From contig NZ_FRBV01000016.1 in the NCBI RefSeq assembly GCF_900142705.1, forward strand, positions 1 through 64,000: a stretch of 64,000 bases of DNA. The letters are read 5' to 3'. Numbering within the stretch: position 1 is the stretch's first letter; each line of letters opens with the position of its first letter. Positions 18,494-28,413 of the stretch are shown one piece after another. Below the pieces are notes generated by a model. The model saw only the letters and a list, made by a program, of their open reading frames with translations. It was not told where the DNA came from and made no database searches. This DNA comes from Nitrosospira sp. Nsp11. Lineage in GTDB: Bacteria; Pseudomonadota; Gammaproteobacteria; Burkholderiales; Nitrosomonadaceae. The position numbers and the translations under genes are program-made.

Positions 18494-19763
18494 TCAGCAA
18501 TTATTCGAACGCTCTCAGGAATATATTCCCGGTGGTGTTAATTCACCTGTTCGCGCCTTCAAGTCGGTCGGCGGGACGCCTATATTTTTTCAGCGGGGAC
18601 AAGGCGCCTACGTTTGGGACGCGGACAATAAAACCTATATAGATTATGTCGGCTCCTGGGGCCCGTTGATTCTCGGCCACGCTCATCCCGAAGTAGTCAA
18701 AGCGGTACAGGTAGCGGCACAGAACGGACTGACCTTCGGTGCACCCACCGAGGCGGAACTGGTAATAGCGGAACTGCTATGCAAACTTGTTTCGTCAATT
18801 GAGCAGATTCGCCTGGTGAGTTCGGGTACCGAAGCCACCATGAGCGCCATTCGCCTGGCGCGAGGCTATACCGGTAGAAGCCGCATCATCAAATTCGAGG
18901 GTTGTTACCATGGCCATGAGGATGCCTTGCTGGTAAAAGCCGGTTCAGGCGCCCTGACTTTCGGCCACCCGAGTTCCGCCGGGGTTCCGGCAGCAACCAC
19001 TGCCAGCACCCTGGTGCTGGATTACAACGATCTCGCCGGTGTGGAGCAGGCGTTCAGCCAGTTCGGTGAAGAAATTGCCGCAGTCATCGTTGAACCCGTG
19101 GCAGGCAATATGAATCTGGTAGCGCCAAAGCCCGGCTTCCTGCCGGGTTTGCGTGACCTATGCACGCGGCACGGCAGCGTACTGATATTTGATGAAGTAA
19201 TGACGGGCTTTCGCGTTGGGCTGAAATGCGCTCAGGGTCTTTACGGCATAAGACCCGACCTTACCACGCTCGGCAAAGTGATCGGCGGCGGCATGCCAAT
19301 GGCGGCATTTGGCGGCAGGCGAGACATCATGCAATGCCTCGCGCCAGTGGGGGCCGTGTATCAGGCGGGCACGCTTTCCGGTAATCCGGTCGCGGTGGCT
19401 GCCGGCCTCGCCACGCTGAAGCTGGTGCAAACACCGGATTTCTACGAAAAACTTGCGGCTAGCACTCTGCAACTGACCGAAGGTCTTACCGCAGCTGCGA
19501 AAAAACATGGTGTTGCCTTTTGCGCACAGGCGGTGGGCGGCATGTTCGGTCTCTATTTCCGCGAAAATCTGCCGACGAGTTATGCTGAAGTGATGAGCTG
19601 CGACCGTGAAGCTTTTAACCGCTTTTTCCACGCCATGCTCGATGAAGGCGTTTACTTCGCGCCATCGGCATTCGAAGCCGGATTTGTTTCGGCGTCGCAC
19701 GGTGCCGCCGAAATCAGTAAAACCCTGGATGCGGCCGATCGGGTATTCGGTACAAGGAAATAA
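18483..19763 (+). CDS. hemL: Glutamate-1-semialdehyde 2,1-aminomutase
   Basis: 426 residues, a PLP enzyme of the class III aminotransferase type that makes 5-aminolevulinate in the C5 haem pathway. Recognised by [90 protein letters not shown] and the PLP lysine in [18 protein letters not shown]. It pairs functionally with HemA at 47054, which supplies its substrate. Confidence 0.97.
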   Translation: MSRNQQLFERSQEYIPGGVNSPVRAFKSVGGTPIFFQRGQGAYVWDADNKTYIDYVGSWGPLILGHAHPEVVKAVQVAAQNGLTFGAPTEAELVIAELLCKLVSSIEQIRLVSSGTEATMSAIRLARGYTGRSRIIKFEGCYHGHEDALLVKAGSGALTFGHPSSAGVPAATTASTLVLDYNDLAGVEQAFSQFGEEIAAVIVEPVAGNMNLVAPKPGFLPGLRDLCTRHGSVLIFDEVMTGFRVGLKCAQGLYGIRPDLTTLGKVIGGGMPMAAFGGRRDIMQCLAPVGAVYQAGTLSGNPVAVAAGLATLKLVQTPDFYEKLAASTLQLTEGLTAAAKKHGVAFCAQAVGGMFGLYFRENLPTSYAEVMSCDREAFNRFFHAMLDEGVYFAPSAFEAGFVSASHGAAEISKTLDAADRVFGTRK

Positions 19764-19765
19764 AA

Positions 19766-19792
19766 AAACCGGCCTGGTTCTCAGGTCGGTTT
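19766..19792 (+). terminator. Terminator after thiD-thiE-hemL
   Basis: AAACCGGCCTG and CAGGTCGGTTT form an 11-pair stem (one G-T) around a 5-base loop right after the hemL stop. A-run before and T-rich tail after allow it to work in both directions, also for the convergent cytochrome gene. Confidence 0.85.
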
Positions 19793-19832
19793 AAATTTGG
19801 TACTGTTTCAGGTTCAGGCTTGCGTATTTAAT

Positions 19833-20507
19833 TTAGCGCAATCCGGAAATAAACTCGGCCACCGCCTCCATTTCCCTTTCGCTCATGCGTGACGCAATCA
19901 TATGCATCTCATTGTTGGCGTCTTTGGTGCGTTGATCGGTCCGAAATGCGCGCAACTGGGCGAGGGTATATTCAGAATGTTGTCCGGAAAGACGCGGATA
20001 GACCGGCGGAATGCCGATTCCAGTGGGAGAATGACAACTTGCACAGGCAGGAACGCCAGAATCGAGATTGCCGCCGCGATATATTTTTTCACCCCTTTCC
20101 GCCAGCGATTTATCCTGAGCCGCGCCGGGCTTGGGAGTCTGCTGGGCATAATAAGCGCCGAGATTCTTCATATCCTCTGCGGAGAGTGGCGCTACCATTG
20201 CGCCCATGATCGGGCTTTCCCGGGCTGCAGGCTTGCCGTCCTCCGACTTGAAATTATTTAGTTGCTTGGTGATATACTCGGCATGCTGACCGGCCAAGCT
20301 TGGATTTGCGGGAATGATGCTATTGCCGTCGGCGCTGTGGCAAGCCGCGCAAACTTGAGTTGCTATTTGCTGACCCTTTGCCGCATCTCCCTTGCTTTTA
20401 CCGGTTTCCGCTGGAGTTGTTTCTGCGAAAATTTGACTGGATAGCGACAATGCGACACATGCCACAATCTTCGAAATTAGCTTCATGCCTTGCTTCATGC
20501 CTTGCAT
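19833..20507 (-). CDS. Cytochrome c4-type dihaem cytochrome, periplasmic
   Basis: 224 residues with a signal sequence ending in IFAET. Two c-type haem sites, CAACH and CASCH, each lie in a repeated domain with the distal Met regions SPIMGAMVAPLS and EMHMIASRM. The paired PSLAGQHAEYITKQL and PRLSGQHSEYTLAQL segments show the internal domain duplication typical of cytochrome c4. It carries electrons to terminal oxidases. The start has three candidate ATGs in a tandemly repeated stretch (MQGMKQGMK); the third gives the most usual signal peptide. Confidence 0.92.
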   Translation of the reverse strand: MQGMKQGMKLISKIVACVALSLSSQIFAETTPAETGKSKGDAAKGQQIATQVCAACHSADGNSIIPANPSLAGQHAEYITKQLNNFKSEDGKPAARESPIMGAMVAPLSAEDMKNLGAYYAQQTPKPGAAQDKSLAERGEKIYRGGNLDSGVPACASCHSPTGIGIPPVYPRLSGQHSEYTLAQLRAFRTDQRTKDANNEMHMIASRMSEREMEAVAEFISGLR

Positions 20508-20602
20508 TCCTGGAACTCCGAAAAAATGATGCTCTTGGGATTGAGGTTAACACCGCATTTTAACAAGGCAGAGACTGAATAACAATAATAAGCCCTCAAC
20601 AA

Positions 20603-21211
20603 ATGAGAACATTATTTTTTCTACTGTTGTTTGTCAATCTGGCTTTTGCGACTTACGTTCAACTGGAGCCGGTTGCCGGAAGCGCCGCCCCGCCGGCATG
20701 GGAGCTTCAACCGGAAAAAATCAAGCTCTTGCAGGCGCCTCCCGCACCTGCAACCTGCCTGGAATGGGGAACGTTCGTTGAAGCGGATCAAGAGCGGCTT
20801 GAGGCGGCAATTGCCAGCCATGAACTGGACGACAAGCTAGCCCGGCAGACGCTGGGTACAGCCCCCGTCTATTGGGTACATATTCCTCCGCTCAGAAGCA
20901 AACGCCACGCTGAACGGAAAATGGGTGAGCTCAAGAGACGGGGGGTTACCCATTACACTCGCGTTGACGACACCGGTAAATGGGATAACGCCATCTCCAT
21001 GGGGTTTTTTGAAAACATAGAAGACGCCCAGGCTTTCCTGGCAGCGCTCAGGAAAAAAGGTGTAAGGTCAGCAATTATCGGCGCGCGCAACTTGAGGCAA
21101 GTCAAATACGTCGCACGCTCACCAGAGGAAAATATGAGCGCAAAGATGATGCAGTTGAAAGAGGAATTTCCCGGCAGCGCGCTCAAGACCGGGAAGTGCG
21201 CGAATACCTGA
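20603..21211 (+). CDS. SPOR-domain-like exported or membrane-anchored protein
   Basis: 202 residues. A single N-terminal hydrophobic segment (LFFLLLFVNLAFATYVQL) is followed by a spacer. A SPOR-like alpha/beta module comes next: CLEWGTFVEADQERLEAAI, PVYWVHIPPLRSKRHAERKMGELKRRG and the YTRVDDTGKWDNAISMGFF region, ending with FLAALRKKGVRSAIIGAR. SPOR domains bind denuded peptidoglycan at division sites. Here the module is divergent, so the assignment is by pattern only. The last 30 residues are not part of the module. Confidence 0.72.
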   Translation: MRTLFFLLLFVNLAFATYVQLEPVAGSAAPPAWELQPEKIKLLQAPPAPATCLEWGTFVEADQERLEAAIASHELDDKLARQTLGTAPVYWVHIPPLRSKRHAERKMGELKRRGVTHYTRVDDTGKWDNAISMGFFENIEDAQAFLAALRKKGVRSAIIGARNLRQVKYVARSPEENMSAKMMQLKEEFPGSALKTGKCANT

Positions 21212-21475
21212 GGTACGGCGAGAAGATCTCATGATGAACAACGATTTGACGCAATACGGCGATTTTCTCTCAACTCTAACCTAACGCTTACCTCTTACGG
21301 ATAACTGCGAACCGAAGAGTTGTTGTTCTTCAATTTCATCGAATGTCATAAAAATCATAGAAAGAAGACCAGGGACAAAACGTTAGCCAGATTTTCTTGC
21401 CTACAGGAAGTGCTTGGCGTCGTTATTCAAACCTTCAGTTTTTGAACATATTTCTCGATCAATCAGGAATTTATT

Positions 21476-22276
21476 ATGACGGTGCTTCTCAAATCCCAGC
21501 AGGAAATAGCGAAAATGCGGATAGCGGGCACCCTGGCGTCGGAGGTGCTGGATTACATCACGCCGTTTGTTAAACCTGGGGTCACCACTGGTGAGCTTGA
21601 TACACTGTGCCACAATTACATGGTCGATGTGCAGCATACCATTCCTGCTCCGCTCAATTATGCTCCGCCGGGGTATTCACCCTATCCGAAATCCATCTGC
21701 ACCTCGGTCAATCATCAGGTTTGCCACGGCGTTCCGGGCCAGAAAATACTGAAATCGGGGGATATAGTAAATATTGACGTGACGGTCATCAAGGATGACT
21801 ACCACGGCGATACCAGCCGCATGTACTACGTCGGCGAACCCGGTATCCAGGCCCGGCGGCTATGCGAAATCACGTACGAAGCCATGTGGCGAGGTATCGA
21901 GGAAATCAAGCCGGAAAAACATCTTGGAGACGTCGGCCATGCTATCCAGCAGTTTGCCGAAAATCATGGATACAGCGTGGTGAGGGAATTCTGCGGCCAT
22001 GGCATTGGCGCGAAATTCCATGAAGACCCGCAGGTGCTCCACTATGGCCGCGCCGGTACCGGCCTGAAACTCAGAGCCGGGATGATTTTCACGGTCGAGC
22101 CGATGATCAATGCGGGAAAGGCGCCCATCCGCGCGCTGGCCGATGGGTGGACCATCGTTACCAAGGATCACAGCCTGTCGGCGCAGTGGGAACACACCGT
22201 GCTGGTGACTGAAACCGGATATGAAGTGCTGACGGTGTCCGCCGGTGCGCCGCCGAAGCCCGTATTCCGCTCCTGA
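21476..22276 (+). CDS. map: Methionine aminopeptidase, type I
   Basis: 266 residues. It removes the initiator methionine from new proteins. Metal ligands are visible in NIDVTVIKDDYHGDTSRMY (two Asp), CGHGIGAKFHEDP (His), FTVEPMIN (Glu) and SAQWEHTVLVTE (Glu). The N-terminal IAKMRIAGTLASEVLDYI is standard. The 264 bases upstream hold no gene I can support. glnD starts 6 bases after its stop. Confidence 0.97.
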   Translation: MTVLLKSQQEIAKMRIAGTLASEVLDYITPFVKPGVTTGELDTLCHNYMVDVQHTIPAPLNYAPPGYSPYPKSICTSVNHQVCHGVPGQKILKSGDIVNIDVTVIKDDYHGDTSRMYYVGEPGIQARRLCEITYEAMWRGIEEIKPEKHLGDVGHAIQQFAENHGYSVVREFCGHGIGAKFHEDPQVLHYGRAGTGLKLRAGMIFTVEPMINAGKAPIRALADGWTIVTKDHSLSAQWEHTVLVTETGYEVLTVSAGAPPKPVFRS

Positions 22277-22282
22277 TTTGTC

Positions 22283-24949
22283 ATGATGCGCCTCGATGAA
22301 AGACTCACATCGTTGTCGAGTCCTTTTAACGCCGAGGCTGCCAAGAAGGCGTTGCTTCAGGGGCGCGAGCTGTTACACCAGCGCTATTGCAGGGATAAGA
22401 ATGGCACGTTGTTGCTGCGGGGCCACAGCCAGCTGGTGGATAGAATTCTGCGGCATGTCTGGCGCGAAATGGCAATGCCCGGTTCCATCGTTTTACTGGC
22501 CGTAGGCGGTTATGGCCGTCGCCAACTTTTTCCTCATTCTGACGTTGATCTGCTGGTGCTGGTCCCCCCAGAAGGAAGCGATGCCAACGTAATGGATGCC
22601 GATATCAAGGGGCGACTGGAATGCTGGGTAAGATCGTTATGGGATATCGGGCTGGACGTCGGCCATAGTATTCGCACCCTCGCGGAGTGTATTGAAGAGG
22701 CCAAAGACATCTCGGTACAGTCCAGCCTGCTGGAGACTCGGCAGCTTGCGGGCTATCGTCAACCGTTCATAGAATTTTCACTTGCGATGCAGGCGATGCT
22801 TGAGCCGCGCTCGTTTTGCACCGCCAAGCAGCTTGAGCAACAGCAGCGCCATGGCCGATACCAGGACGCCATATACAATCTTGAGCCCAATATCAAGGAA
22901 AGTCCCGGCGGACTTCGAGATTTGCACAATATTCTCTGGATTAGCCGGGCTGCGGGATTGGGAAAGTCTTGGAAAGAACTTGCCCAGGGCGAATTCATTA
23001 CTCACCGGGAAGCTCGCCTCGCCCAACATAATCAAATCATCCTTCAAGACCTTCGTATCCGGCTGCACTATCTCGCCGGAAGACGTGAAGACCGCCTGTT
23101 ATTTGATTACCAGACCCCTCTCGCCGATGAACTCAATATAAGCGGCAAACCGCCGCGCCGTGCAGGCGAAATGCTGATGCAGCGGTATTATCGTGCCGCC
23201 AGAGCGGTAACGCAGATTAACACCATCCTGCTGCTCACCTTGCGCGCAAGGATTTTCCCCGATAAGGAGGCGCTTCCGGTCGTCATCAATGAGCGGTTTC
23301 AGAAGCGCGGTGAATTGCTGGAAATGCGCGACGAGAACATTTTCCAAAAAACCCCGGGGGCGATTCTTGAAAGCGTTTTGTTACTGCAAAAGAATCCTGA
23401 TTTGAAAGCGCGCAGTGCAGCAACCCTGCGCGCAATGTGGCGGGCAGCACCATTGATCAATGCCGGTTTCCGGCGCGATCCGCACAACCGCGCCCTATTC
23501 ATGGAAATCCTGCGTCAACCGCGCGGGCTCACGCGTGAGCTGCGCCTCATGAACCGCTATGGCATCCTGGGCCGTTATATCCCGGTGTTCGGGCAGATTG
23601 TCGGCCAAATGCAACACGACCTGTTTCACGTCTATACCGTGGATGAACATATCCTCATGGTGGTGCGAAACCTGCGCAGATTCAAGGCGCCGGAGTTCGC
23701 CCATGAATACCCGCTTTGCAGCCGGCTCATCGGTGAATTCGAACGGCCTGAGGTGCTTTATCTCGCCGGGCTGTTCCACGACATTGCCAAAGGGCGCCAG
23801 GGAGATCATTCGATACTTGGCAAAACAGACGCCAGACGTTTTTGTCAGCAGCATGAAATGTTGAAGGAAGACGTGGAAATGGTTGAGTGGCTTGTCGAAA
23901 ATCATCTGGTCATGTCGATGACCGCGCAAAAAAAAGATATATCCGATATGAATGTGATCGCAGACTTTGCCAGGCGCATCGGGAACGGACGGCGCCTCGT
24001 TGCGCTCTATCTGCTTACCGTCGCGGATATTCGCGGCACCAGTCCGAAAGTATGGAATACCTGGAAAAGCAAGCTGCTTGAAGACCTGTTCAGGGCAACA
24101 CGGCGTCATCTGTACGGCGAACCCGCCCATGCTGAAGGCACGCTGAGAAATCGCAGGAACAAGGTCCTGGAACTGCTACAAATCGATAATATTCCCGCCC
24201 GCGTGTATGAACAGTTGTATTCAGCGCTCGGCTCGACCTATCTGCTGCTGCATGATCCGCAAGAAATCGCCTGGCATGCGCTTCATCTGGGCCACCAGAT
24301 GAAGCCGCCGGCACCCGTGGTGAAGGCGCGTGTCGCCCCGGCCGGAACGGGCATCGAGGTACTGGTCTACGCGGCGGATCAGAAGGATTTGTTCGCGCGC
24401 ATTTGCAATTTCTTCGATCATATCGATTTCAATATAGTCCAGGCAAAAATTCATACCACTCGCCATGGCTATGCTCTCGATAGCTTTCTTGTACTCGACC
24501 CCTTCAATGTAACGCAACACCACTGTGATGCACTCAGCTTCATAGAACATGAACTGGCACGGCAATTAGATCCGGCCGTTCCTCTGGAGGCCCCTTTGAA
24601 GGGACGCCTGAGCCGCCATCTCAAGCATTTTCCGATTACCCCGGAAGTGGATATCGAACCGGATGAAAAGGGTACGTATCATGTCCTGTCGATTGTTGCC
24701 GGCGACCAACCGGGCCTGCTGTCCCGCATCGCGCAAGTGCTGGTACGTTTTGGCATAAATGTACACAGCGCGAGGATAGATACGATGGGCGAGCGTGCCG
24801 AAGACACATTTCTGGTGACGGGAAATATATTGAACGAACCGAGAAGGCTGATTCAACTCGAAACAGAACTGATAAAGGCGCTGCAGATTTCATGCGAAAC
24901 AGTTGAAGAATCTCCGGATGAGTCTTCCATGCACAGAAATGCTGGCTAG
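22283..24949 (+). CDS. glnD: Bifunctional uridylyltransferase/uridylyl-removing enzyme (PII regulator)
   Basis: 888 residues. An N-terminal nucleotidyltransferase (AVGGYGRRQLFPHSDVDLLVLV) is followed by the long GlnD helical region (NLEPNIKESPGGLRDLHNILWI). An HD hydrolase domain follows (HIYTVDEH-like VYTVDEH, YLAGLFHDIAKGRQGDHS), then two C-terminal ACT domains (EVLVYAADQKDLFARICNFFD and VLSIVAGDQPGLLSRIAQVL). It adds or removes UMP on the PII protein according to glutamine and so controls nitrogen assimilation. It probably shares a transcript with map. Its TAG stop is part of a CTAG that also serves as the stop of the convergent gene. Confidence 0.97.
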   Translation: MMRLDERLTSLSSPFNAEAAKKALLQGRELLHQRYCRDKNGTLLLRGHSQLVDRILRHVWREMAMPGSIVLLAVGGYGRRQLFPHSDVDLLVLVPPEGSDANVMDADIKGRLECWVRSLWDIGLDVGHSIRTLAECIEEAKDISVQSSLLETRQLAGYRQPFIEFSLAMQAMLEPRSFCTAKQLEQQQRHGRYQDAIYNLEPNIKESPGGLRDLHNILWISRAAGLGKSWKELAQGEFITHREARLAQHNQIILQDLRIRLHYLAGRREDRLLFDYQTPLADELNISGKPPRRAGEMLMQRYYRAARAVTQINTILLLTLRARIFPDKEALPVVINERFQKRGELLEMRDENIFQKTPGAILESVLLLQKNPDLKARSAATLRAMWRAAPLINAGFRRDPHNRALFMEILRQPRGLTRELRLMNRYGILGRYIPVFGQIVGQMQHDLFHVYTVDEHILMVVRNLRRFKAPEFAHEYPLCSRLIGEFERPEVLYLAGLFHDIAKGRQGDHSILGKTDARRFCQQHEMLKEDVEMVEWLVENHLVMSMTAQKKDISDMNVIADFARRIGNGRRLVALYLLTVADIRGTSPKVWNTWKSKLLEDLFRATRRHLYGEPAHAEGTLRNRRNKVLELLQIDNIPARVYEQLYSALGSTYLLLHDPQEIAWHALHLGHQMKPPAPVVKARVAPAGTGIEVLVYAADQKDLFARICNFFDHIDFNIVQAKIHTTRHGYALDSFLVLDPFNVTQHHCDALSFIEHELARQLDPAVPLEAPLKGRLSRHLKHFPITPEVDIEPDEKGTYHVLSIVAGDQPGLLSRIAQVLVRFGINVHSARIDTMGERAEDTFLVTGNILNEPRRLIQLETELIKALQISCETVEESPDESSMHRNAG

Positions 24950-25233
24950 ACCGGGATAGTCACGCAGCATGTATTGGCTGGGTCTGCCATAATCAGCATC
25001 AGTTTTTCCTTCTTGTCCATTTGCTTGATTTCATACTCGCGTTTGCTTGCTGCCGAGCGCGTATCGCATTGTTCCTGGTACACAAGCATCACCGGACGCC
25101 GCGGACGAGTGTATTTGGCGGCAAGCACATCATTCGTATTGTGCTCATCCACGCGCTGCGCCACATTCAGGGCAATACCGGTATATAAGCTGCCGTCTGA
25201 ACAGCGAACCATGTATACGTTCCATTTACCCAT
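24946..25233 (-). CDS. GIY-YIG nuclease-domain protein, UPF0213-like
   Basis: 95 residues from the ATG at 25233; the frame is open to a TTG at 25299. The domain begins NVYMVRCSDGSLYTGIA, a GIY-YIG variant. It then has VAQRVDEHN, KYTRPRRPVMLVYQE and AASKREYEIKQMDKKEKLMLI with the catalytic Arg and Glu region. This is the small single-domain branch found in most bacteria; the cellular substrate is unknown. The C-terminus is slightly longer than usual. It shares its stop with glnD through a CTAG palindrome. Confidence 0.83.
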   Translation of the reverse strand: MGKWNVYMVRCSDGSLYTGIALNVAQRVDEHNTNDVLAAKYTRPRRPVMLVYQEQCDTRSAASKREYEIKQMDKKEKLMLIMADPANTCCVTIPV

Positions 25234-25317
25234 TAATTTGATTAAAGATTCCGCTGGTTTAGGGTTAAAGCCCCCGGCCATCACAATTTCTTGCAACAAA
25301 ACTCTTGCAAGATGCAG

Positions 25318-26967
25318 TTATGGAACGAGGGGCTTTGTCAAATCATTGTTTTTGCTGTTTCTATCGACAGGATCCGCATTGACGTCAATGCCTCCGGCTG
25401 ATGGTGGCTTATCAAGATCCCAATATTGGAGTGTACCAAAGGGTTGGATTTCCTTGTCGTCGGGTAATTGGTCGCGGTTCCATCCCCCTCCAAGCGAACG
25501 AATAAGTTCCACCGATGCTACCAGCACATTAGTCTTGATCTGTACGGAATTGACGCTTGTCGTCAGCGTGCCGATCTGGGCATAAATGAGTTCAAGGCTG
25601 GAGGCCAAACCGCCCTTATAAAGGTCCATGGTAAGGTTTTGTGTTGTACGCGCTGCTCCGACGGCCGCGTCCTGCCGTTCAGCAGCTTTAGCCATCCAAT
25701 AGGTCTTCGTCAGGTTATTTTCAACTTCACGAAAAGCATTCAACACTGTCGAACGATATGAATTTTCTGTCTCGCGATAGACCGACCACGATTGTTGCAA
25801 TTGAGCCCGACGATATCCGCCCTGGAAAATCGGAATGGAAAAAGAGGAACCATACGCCCAGAAACTGTTAGCCAGGCTGAGCAGATTGAGTCCGGAATTC
25901 TCGATTCCTCCTCCGACCCGGAAGGACACATCTGGAAAAAAAGCGGCACGTGCAATTCCAATGGTGCGGTTGGCCTGTGCCATCCGGCGCTCCATTGCGG
26001 CAATATCGGGCCGACGTTCAAGTAAAGTAGATGGAATTGTCTGTGGAAGGTTAAAATTCGTGGTAAGGAGGGTATCTACCGGCTCGAGCTTAAAGCTGGC
26101 TGGAGCGAGATTAAGGAGAATTGCAATGGCCTGCTCCGTCACCTTGCGCTCGCTTTGCATCAGGGACAATGTTGACTCGGTAGCGAACAGCAACGACTCA
26201 GCCCGTGCTACGTCGAGATTAGAAGCGATCTTGCCTTCAAACTGAGTCACTACAACTTCCAATGAACCCTTATAAAGATCAATCGATTGTTTGTAAATTG
26301 CAATTTGCGCATCCAATCCGCGCAGTGCGAAATAATTCGATGCAATTTCCGCCTGTAGAATAAGGCGTGCGAGTCCATAATCGGCCGCACGTTCCTCAGC
26401 ACGATAGATTTTGGCTTGTGCCGCATTCCGAAGTTTCGACCAGAAATCCGGTTCCCAGGATGCAAGTCCCTGGAAAGCATGTTGAGTATCGCTGTCAGGT
26501 TCTCCAGGAGCACGAAAGAGGGCATTATCGGATTGTCTGTTATTACTACCACCGTACTCAAAGCCGATTTGGGGGAAATATCGAGACCTTGCCTTCATCA
26601 TGGCATCGCGCGCCTGGATGAACCGTTCAGCTGCTGCATGCAAGTCTGGATTGGCTGCCATCCCCTGCTCTACAAGACCGTTTAGAATTGGATCGTCATA
26701 TAGTTTCCACCAGTCGGGCCGGAGTGCATCATCCGACGGATTAGCCTTAACGAAATCACTCGTTCCTTCCCAAGAATCCGGAACAACAAATGCAGGCGCT
26801 TGATAAGTGGGTGACAAATCGAATGCCGGAAAGGGAAGCGCGCTGCAAGACGCCAGGCTGGCTGCCAGTAATGAAAAACCACCAAATCTTGCGCCGAGAC
26901 GACAGAGATTTGAAAAATGGGTTCCTTTTTTACGCCGCAAGTCAATCATGATCAAATGAGTGTTCAT
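25318..26967 (-). CDS. RND efflux outer-membrane lipoprotein, NodT/TolC family
   Basis: 549 residues. A lipobox (LLAASLASCS) marks acylation of the cysteine. The family's DWWKLYDDPILNGLVEQGMAANPDL head is present, as are AQIGFEYG-like QIGFEYGGSN and the duplicated helical hairpin halves (PSTLLERRPDIAAMERRMAQANRTIGIARAAFFPDV). The protein would form the trimeric outer-membrane duct of the efflux system. The tail (DLDKPPSAGGIDVNADPV) is an unusual extension. The start overlaps the adaptor gene stop by 4 bases (ATGA). It is last in the order pump-adaptor-duct. Confidence 0.93.
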   Translation of the reverse strand: MNTHLIMIDLRRKKGTHFSNLCRLGARFGGFSLLAASLASCSALPFPAFDLSPTYQAPAFVVPDSWEGTSDFVKANPSDDALRPDWWKLYDDPILNGLVEQGMAANPDLHAAAERFIQARDAMMKARSRYFPQIGFEYGGSNNRQSDNALFRAPGEPDSDTQHAFQGLASWEPDFWSKLRNAAQAKIYRAEERAADYGLARLILQAEIASNYFALRGLDAQIAIYKQSIDLYKGSLEVVVTQFEGKIASNLDVARAESLLFATESTLSLMQSERKVTEQAIAILLNLAPASFKLEPVDTLLTTNFNLPQTIPSTLLERRPDIAAMERRMAQANRTIGIARAAFFPDVSFRVGGGIENSGLNLLSLANSFWAYGSSFSIPIFQGGYRRAQLQQSWSVYRETENSYRSTVLNAFREVENNLTKTYWMAKAAERQDAAVGAARTTQNLTMDLYKGGLASSLELIYAQIGTLTTSVNSVQIKTNVLVASVELIRSLGGGWNRDQLPDDKEIQPFGTLQYWDLDKPPSAGGIDVNADPVDRNSKNNDLTKPLVP

Positions 26968-27341
26968 GATGCATGTGATTCGTTTAACGCTTGCTCTAAC
27001 CTCGGATCCGGTATTTCTGAATGTGAGGCTGGTTTCGATGCCCCCCCAACCGGCTCTTTTGGATTATCGATCAGATCATATCCCGGTGCGGGCGTTACAG
27101 TGCTCACCTTGGCACCTTCAGGCAGGGCAGCGTCGGGATTGTTTACAATCCGGTCGTCGGTTCCGTTTAGCGCTTGTGTTAACGTCGGATCTGGCATTTC
27201 TGAATGTGCGACTGGTTTCGCTGACTCTGGAACCGGTTCTTTTGGAACATTGATCAGGTCATACCCCGGTGCAGGCGTTACAATGCTTACCTTGTCACCT
27301 TCAAGTATGGCAGCGCTGGGATTGTTTATAATCCGGTCGTC
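26964..27341 (-). repeat. Tandem ~183-195 bp duplication inside the adaptor gene
   Basis: Copy 1 is 27341-27159 (61 codons) and copy 2 is 27158-26964 (64 codons plus stop). Shared segments are DDRI-NNP, VTPAPGYDLI, PKEPV, SKP-like, HSE(M/I)PDP and QALN. Amino-acid differences show the copies are not brand new. Confidence 0.9.
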
Positions 27342-28412
27342 TGTTGAGACGCCGTCGGTTAATTCGACAGTAGCGTCGAGGATTTTGCTTATTTTTATCG
27401 GCTTGAAGTGAACAATGTTGTCGTCATCCACCACGGCCACTCGCGTCCCCTTCTCATCAAATACCAGTGCGCTGGATGGAATGGAGAGGTGTCTATTCGC
27501 GACATCCACGGTGATATTGACTGATGCATAGGAACCCGGCCACAGATCCCGCGCTTCATTTTCAATCACAAATTGGGTGACCACCGTACGTGTACCAACA
27601 TTGAAGCCGCGAGCAGTGGTCAGAAACTCGGCAGTGAAATGCCGACCGGGAAATTGCGGCACCGTCAGATCGGCTTTCAGGCCATCATGCATAGTGGCGC
27701 CGTAGGCCTCGGGCACACTGACAAACAAACGCATCCGGCTCATGTCTGCCACAGTAAAAAGGTTACGGACTTCACCCTCCGGCGTACTGATCGTGCCTTC
27801 CTTATTGATGAAGTCTCCCACATTAATGGCACGGTTAATGACCACGCCGTCATACGGTGCAACAATTGTTTTAAACCCAATCAATGCTTCAAAGTTACGG
27901 ACATTTTGCCTGGCGGCATTAACTTTTGCCTGTTGGGCATTTGCTTCGGCCACCTTTACCGAAATCGATTGCTCGGATACCGCCTGATTTTTGCGCAAGG
28001 CTATCCACCGGTCCGCAGTAAGTTTGGCGAGCGCATTAAGGGCCTCTTCCGATGCCAGATCCGCCTTGCTTTGCTGGTATTGGGCATCAAGCGCCGGCGC
28101 GTAGATTTCGGCAAGGACATCTCCTTTTTTGACTATCGCTCCCCAATCCTTATGCCACATCTTGACGTAACCGGATACCTGGGCATAGATCGGCGCCTGA
28201 AACCATGCCTGGATAGTACCTGGAAGCTTGATGGTTTCCTGAGCAGGCAGTTGCTCGGCCTGGATGATAGCTACAGTCCGAACATCATTCTCCATCGCCT
28301 TTTCTGTTAAAGAATCCATATGATTACGGGATTCGATGACTCGGTAACCCAAATAAACAACACCAAGCACGATTGCCAAACTCACTATAATTTTTTGACT
28401 TGATTTTTTCAT
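26964..28412 (-). CDS. RND efflux periplasmic adaptor (membrane fusion protein) with duplicated C-terminal tail
   Basis: 482 residues from the ATG at 28412, one base after the pump stop (TGA-T-ATG). One N-terminal membrane anchor (IIVSLAIVLGVVYLGYRVI) is followed by the lipoyl half (IYAQVSGYVKMWHKDWGAIVKKGDVLAEI), helical hairpin, second lipoyl half (FKTIVAPYDGVVINRAINVGDF) and beta-barrel. The usual protein would end near residue 358. Instead two copies of a roughly 60-residue unit follow, each beginning DDRI(I/V)NNP and holding VTPAPGYDLI. The tail is Pro-rich and probably flexible. Confidence 0.93.
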   Translation of the reverse strand: MKKSSQKIIVSLAIVLGVVYLGYRVIESRNHMDSLTEKAMENDVRTVAIIQAEQLPAQETIKLPGTIQAWFQAPIYAQVSGYVKMWHKDWGAIVKKGDVLAEIYAPALDAQYQQSKADLASEEALNALAKLTADRWIALRKNQAVSEQSISVKVAEANAQQAKVNAARQNVRNFEALIGFKTIVAPYDGVVINRAINVGDFINKEGTISTPEGEVRNLFTVADMSRMRLFVSVPEAYGATMHDGLKADLTVPQFPGRHFTAEFLTTARGFNVGTRTVVTQFVIENEARDLWPGSYASVNITVDVANRHLSIPSSALVFDEKGTRVAVVDDDNIVHFKPIKISKILDATVELTDGVSTDDRIINNPSAAILEGDKVSIVTPAPGYDLINVPKEPVPESAKPVAHSEMPDPTLTQALNGTDDRIVNNPDAALPEGAKVSTVTPAPGYDLIDNPKEPVGGASKPASHSEIPDPRLEQALNESHAS

Positions 28413-28413
28413 A

